From: Bacillota bacterium
Lineage (GTDB): Bacteria > Bacillota > Clostridia > Peptostreptococcales > Anaerovoracaceae
Direction of reading: 5' to 3'
NCBI GenBank assembly: GCA_016282655.1
Contig: JAEELK010000033.1
Span: 1 to 7,860, forward strand
DNA: 7,860 bases
In this document: one piece after another, positions 6,470 to 7,860 of the stretch
Numbering within the stretch: position 1 is the stretch's first letter
Layout: each line of letters starts with the position of its first letter
Notes under the pieces: generated by a model
Seen by the model: the letters and a program-made list of their open reading frames with translations, nothing else
Database searches by the model: none
Told to the model about the DNA's origin: nothing
Made by a program: the position numbers and the translations under genes

Positions 6470-6907
6470 TTATGTCCTTTCTTTCGCTTCGATGTCTTCT
6501 TCTGAGAAAAGGGGGATCCCCTCCTGCCGCAGCAGCGCCGCGAAGCAGCCTTCTCCGGGGATCTTTCCGCCCTGAAAACTGCCGTCGTAGATGCGGTGGA
6601 TCCCGCAGCTGGGGCTCTGCTCCTTCAGGATGGCCCCTTCGATCGCCTCGCCCCGCTCCCGCGCCAGCGCGAGGGCCCGCGCCGCGCCCTGCAGGAAGGC
6701 TTCGGTGACGTCCTCGCCGAGCCGGTTCAGCACGCGGCCGCCCAGCCGCTCACAGGGTTCCCGGGGCGTCAGCAGGCCGCCGAGCTCCTCCGGGCAGAGC
6801 GCGATCCAGCGCTTTCCTTCCAGAAAGCGCAGCACCGCTTCGTTCCGGTTGTTTCCGCCGTGGTACTTGCAGTTCTGCCCCACGAGGCAGGCGCTGACGA
6901 TGTACAT
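6470..6907 (-). CDS. DUF523 / TudS-like thiouracil desulfidase family protein
   Basis: A 145-residue protein of the DUF523 family, complete by length. Signature blocks are SACLVGQNCKYHGG (5-18), ALCPEELGGLLTPREPCE (36-53), EQSPSCGIHRIYDGSF (96-111) and a closing GEGCFAALL. Cysteines are C7, C13, C38, C52, C101 and C121; C7, C38 and C101 lie in the conserved blocks and are the likely ligands of a [4Fe-4S] cluster. Some DUF523 members (TudS) are known to remove sulfur from thiouracil or 4-thio-UMP using a three-cysteine-bound [4Fe-4S] cluster; applying that activity here is inference. The ATG start overlaps the mutS2 stop by one base (TAATG), and the gene ends one base before argS, so it is sandwiched in a coupled translation unit. 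It lacks a strong ribosome site of its own, which fits termination-reinitiation after mutS2. Confidence 0.9.
   Translation of the reverse strand: MYIVSACLVGQNCKYHGGNNRNEAVLRFLEGKRWIALCPEELGGLLTPREPCERLGGRVLNRLGEDVTEAFLQGAARALALARERGEAIEGAILKEQSPSCGIHRIYDGSFQGGKIPGEGCFAALLRQEGIPLFSEEDIEAKERT
6475..6480 (-). promoter_or_regulatory. Ribosome binding site of argS inside the upstream gene
   Basis: AAAGGA on the minus strand, 6 bases before the ATG at 6468. It is embedded in the last codons of the DUF523 gene and implies coupled translation. Confidence 0.55.
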
Positions 6908-7860
6908 TATTTTAGAGTGACGACGGTGACGCCGTCTCCTCCTTCCTGATAGCTTCCCTTGCGCAGGCTCTTCACGTGCTTGTGCTGCCGGCAGAGGCGC
7001 TGCAGGCCCTCGCGCAGGATGCCCGCGCCCCGCCCGTGGACGATGCTCACCTCTTTCAGGCCCGCCATGAAGGCGTCGTCCAGGTATTTGTCCACCGTGA
7101 GGCTCGCGTCTTCGAGGTTCTCTCCGACCACGTTGATCGACGGCGAGATCTGCGCCGCTTTGTTCAGATAGAGGCGGCCGTGGCTGCCGCCCTTCTCTGC
7201 CCGCTTCAGCTCTTTTTCCTTGATGCGGCGGACGTTGTCCGCCTTCGCGTTGATCTTGAGGCTGCCCACCTGCACCTGCAGCTCGCCCCGCTCGTCCGGA
7301 AGCGTGAGCACCCTGCCGGGCTGGTCCAGGGAGAGGACCAGGACCGCGGCGCCGACCGTGAGCTCTTCCGGCGCGGAGGCCCGTCCGGCCGGGACTTCCG
7401 GCAGCTTCTCCTTGTATTTCTCGCGCTCCGCGCGGATGCTGCGGCGCAGCTGCTCTTCCTTGCGGTCTCTGGCGCTGCGCTCCGGCTCGTCCTCGAGCTC
7501 GCGCAGCTCCCTGTGCACCTGCTCCGAGAAGGCCCGCGCCTCTTCGACGACGGCCCTGGCTTCTTCGCGCGCCTCTTCCAGCAGTTTTTCGCGCTTCGCC
7601 GCCAGGCTCTCCTGCTGGGCGTCCAGCTTCTGCTTCTCTTTTTCCGCGGCGAGGCGCAGGACGCGCGCCTCCGTCCGCTCCGCCTCCGCGGCCTTGCGGT
7701 CCGCCTCGATGCTGCGGATCACGTCCTCGAAGGCCAGCTCGCCTTCGTCCAGATGTCTTGCCGCCTCCCGGATGATGCGCTCCTTGAGGCCGAGCTTGCG
7801 CGAGATGGCAAAGGCGTTGGAGCTGCCCGGGATGCCGAGCTGCAGACGGTAGGTCGGCGC
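6907..7860 (-). CDS. mutS2: MutS2 C-terminal part with Smr domain (5' end outside window)
   Basis: The last 317 residues of MutS2; the N-terminal core and most of the ATPase lie beyond the right edge. The fragment opens with PTYRLQLGIPGSSNAFAISRKLGL, the conserved segment after the ATPase core in MutS2. A long charged coiled coil follows (about residues 50-155, rich in Glu, Arg, Lys and Ala), then a KOW-like segment (EELTVGAAVLVLSLDQPGRV) and the C-terminal Smr domain (about 240-317) with HGRGAG and ending GDGVTVVTLK. Family knowledge: MutS2 has been linked to suppression of recombination (Helicobacter) and to splitting collided ribosomes (Bacillus). The usual LDxR-type motif at the start of Smr reads INVVG here. 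The frame is open to the window edge; the GTG at 7722 is an internal valine codon, not a start. Its TAA stop overlaps the next gene's ATG by one base. Confidence 0.96.
   Translation of the reverse strand, partial: APTYRLQLGIPGSSNAFAISRKLGLKERIIREAARHLDEGELAFEDVIRSIEADRKAAEAERTEARVLRLAAEKEKQKLDAQQESLAAKREKLLEEAREEARAVVEEARAFSEQVHRELRELEDEPERSARDRKEEQLRRSIRAEREKYKEKLPEVPAGRASAPEELTVGAAVLVLSLDQPGRVLTLPDERGELQVQVGSLKINAKADNVRRIKEKELKRAEKGGSHGRLYLNKAAQISPSINVVGENLEDASLTVDKYLDDAFMAGLKEVSIVHGRGAGILREGLQRLCRQHKHVKSLRKGSYQEGGDGVTVVTLK

Noticed and set aside
4672..6708. 678-codon open frame on the plus strand
   Set aside because: Antisense to argS and part of the DUF523 gene; no motifs and no plausible ribosome site.
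7720..7722. GTG codon as a possible start of a short Smr protein
   Set aside because: The reading frame continues without a stop to the window edge and encodes conserved MutS2 sequence (PTYRLQLGIPG), so the GTG is an internal valine.

Overview
The window is G+C-rich bacterial DNA. It holds seven genes, all on the minus strand and almost without gaps. Transcription runs right to left: mutS2 (only its 3' part is present) > DUF523/TudS-like gene > argS > TPR-protein gene > iorA > iorB > thrS (only its 5' part is present). Strong AGGAGG-type ribosome sites, an oxygen-sensitive indolepyruvate:ferredoxin oxidoreductase, MutS2, a ThrRS that starts without a TGS domain and a TPR family I associate with Lachnospiraceae-like bacteria all suggest an anaerobic Clostridia-type member of the Bacillota with unusually high G+C. 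The lineage is inference; there is no rRNA or other direct marker.

Layout, right to left. At 7860-6907 is the C-terminal part of MutS2: clamp/coiled-coil region, KOW-like segment and Smr domain. Its stop codon overlaps the start of a 145-residue DUF523 (TudS-like) gene by one base. That gene ends one base before argS (6468-4750). A 64-base gap follows and contains a perfect-looking GC-rich stem-loop with a GGAA loop. Then come a 332-residue tetratricopeptide protein of unknown role (4685-3687), iorA (3682-1913, TTG start), iorB (1900-1322), and thrS from 1297 leftward out of the window. Intergenic distances downstream of the TPR gene are 4, 12 and 24 bases, so TPR-iorA-iorB-thrS look co-transcribed.

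Functionally the block mixes translation with anaerobic aromatic amino-acid metabolism. The translation side is ArgRS, ThrRS, and MutS2, which has a reported ribosome-rescue role in Bacillus. The metabolic side is the complete two-subunit IorAB, which converts aryl-pyruvates to aryl-acetyl-CoA with reduction of ferredoxin. No mobile elements, CRISPR arrays, tRNA/rRNA genes or canonical intrinsic terminators were seen. No stretch above 64 bases lacks a gene. The window is mostly ordinary core genome. The points worth a second look are the TGS-less ThrRS, the stem-loop after argS, a promoter-like element inside the TPR gene in an A+T-rich patch, the TudS-like gene coupled between mutS2 and argS, the degenerate Smr motif, and the uncharacterised TPR protein.
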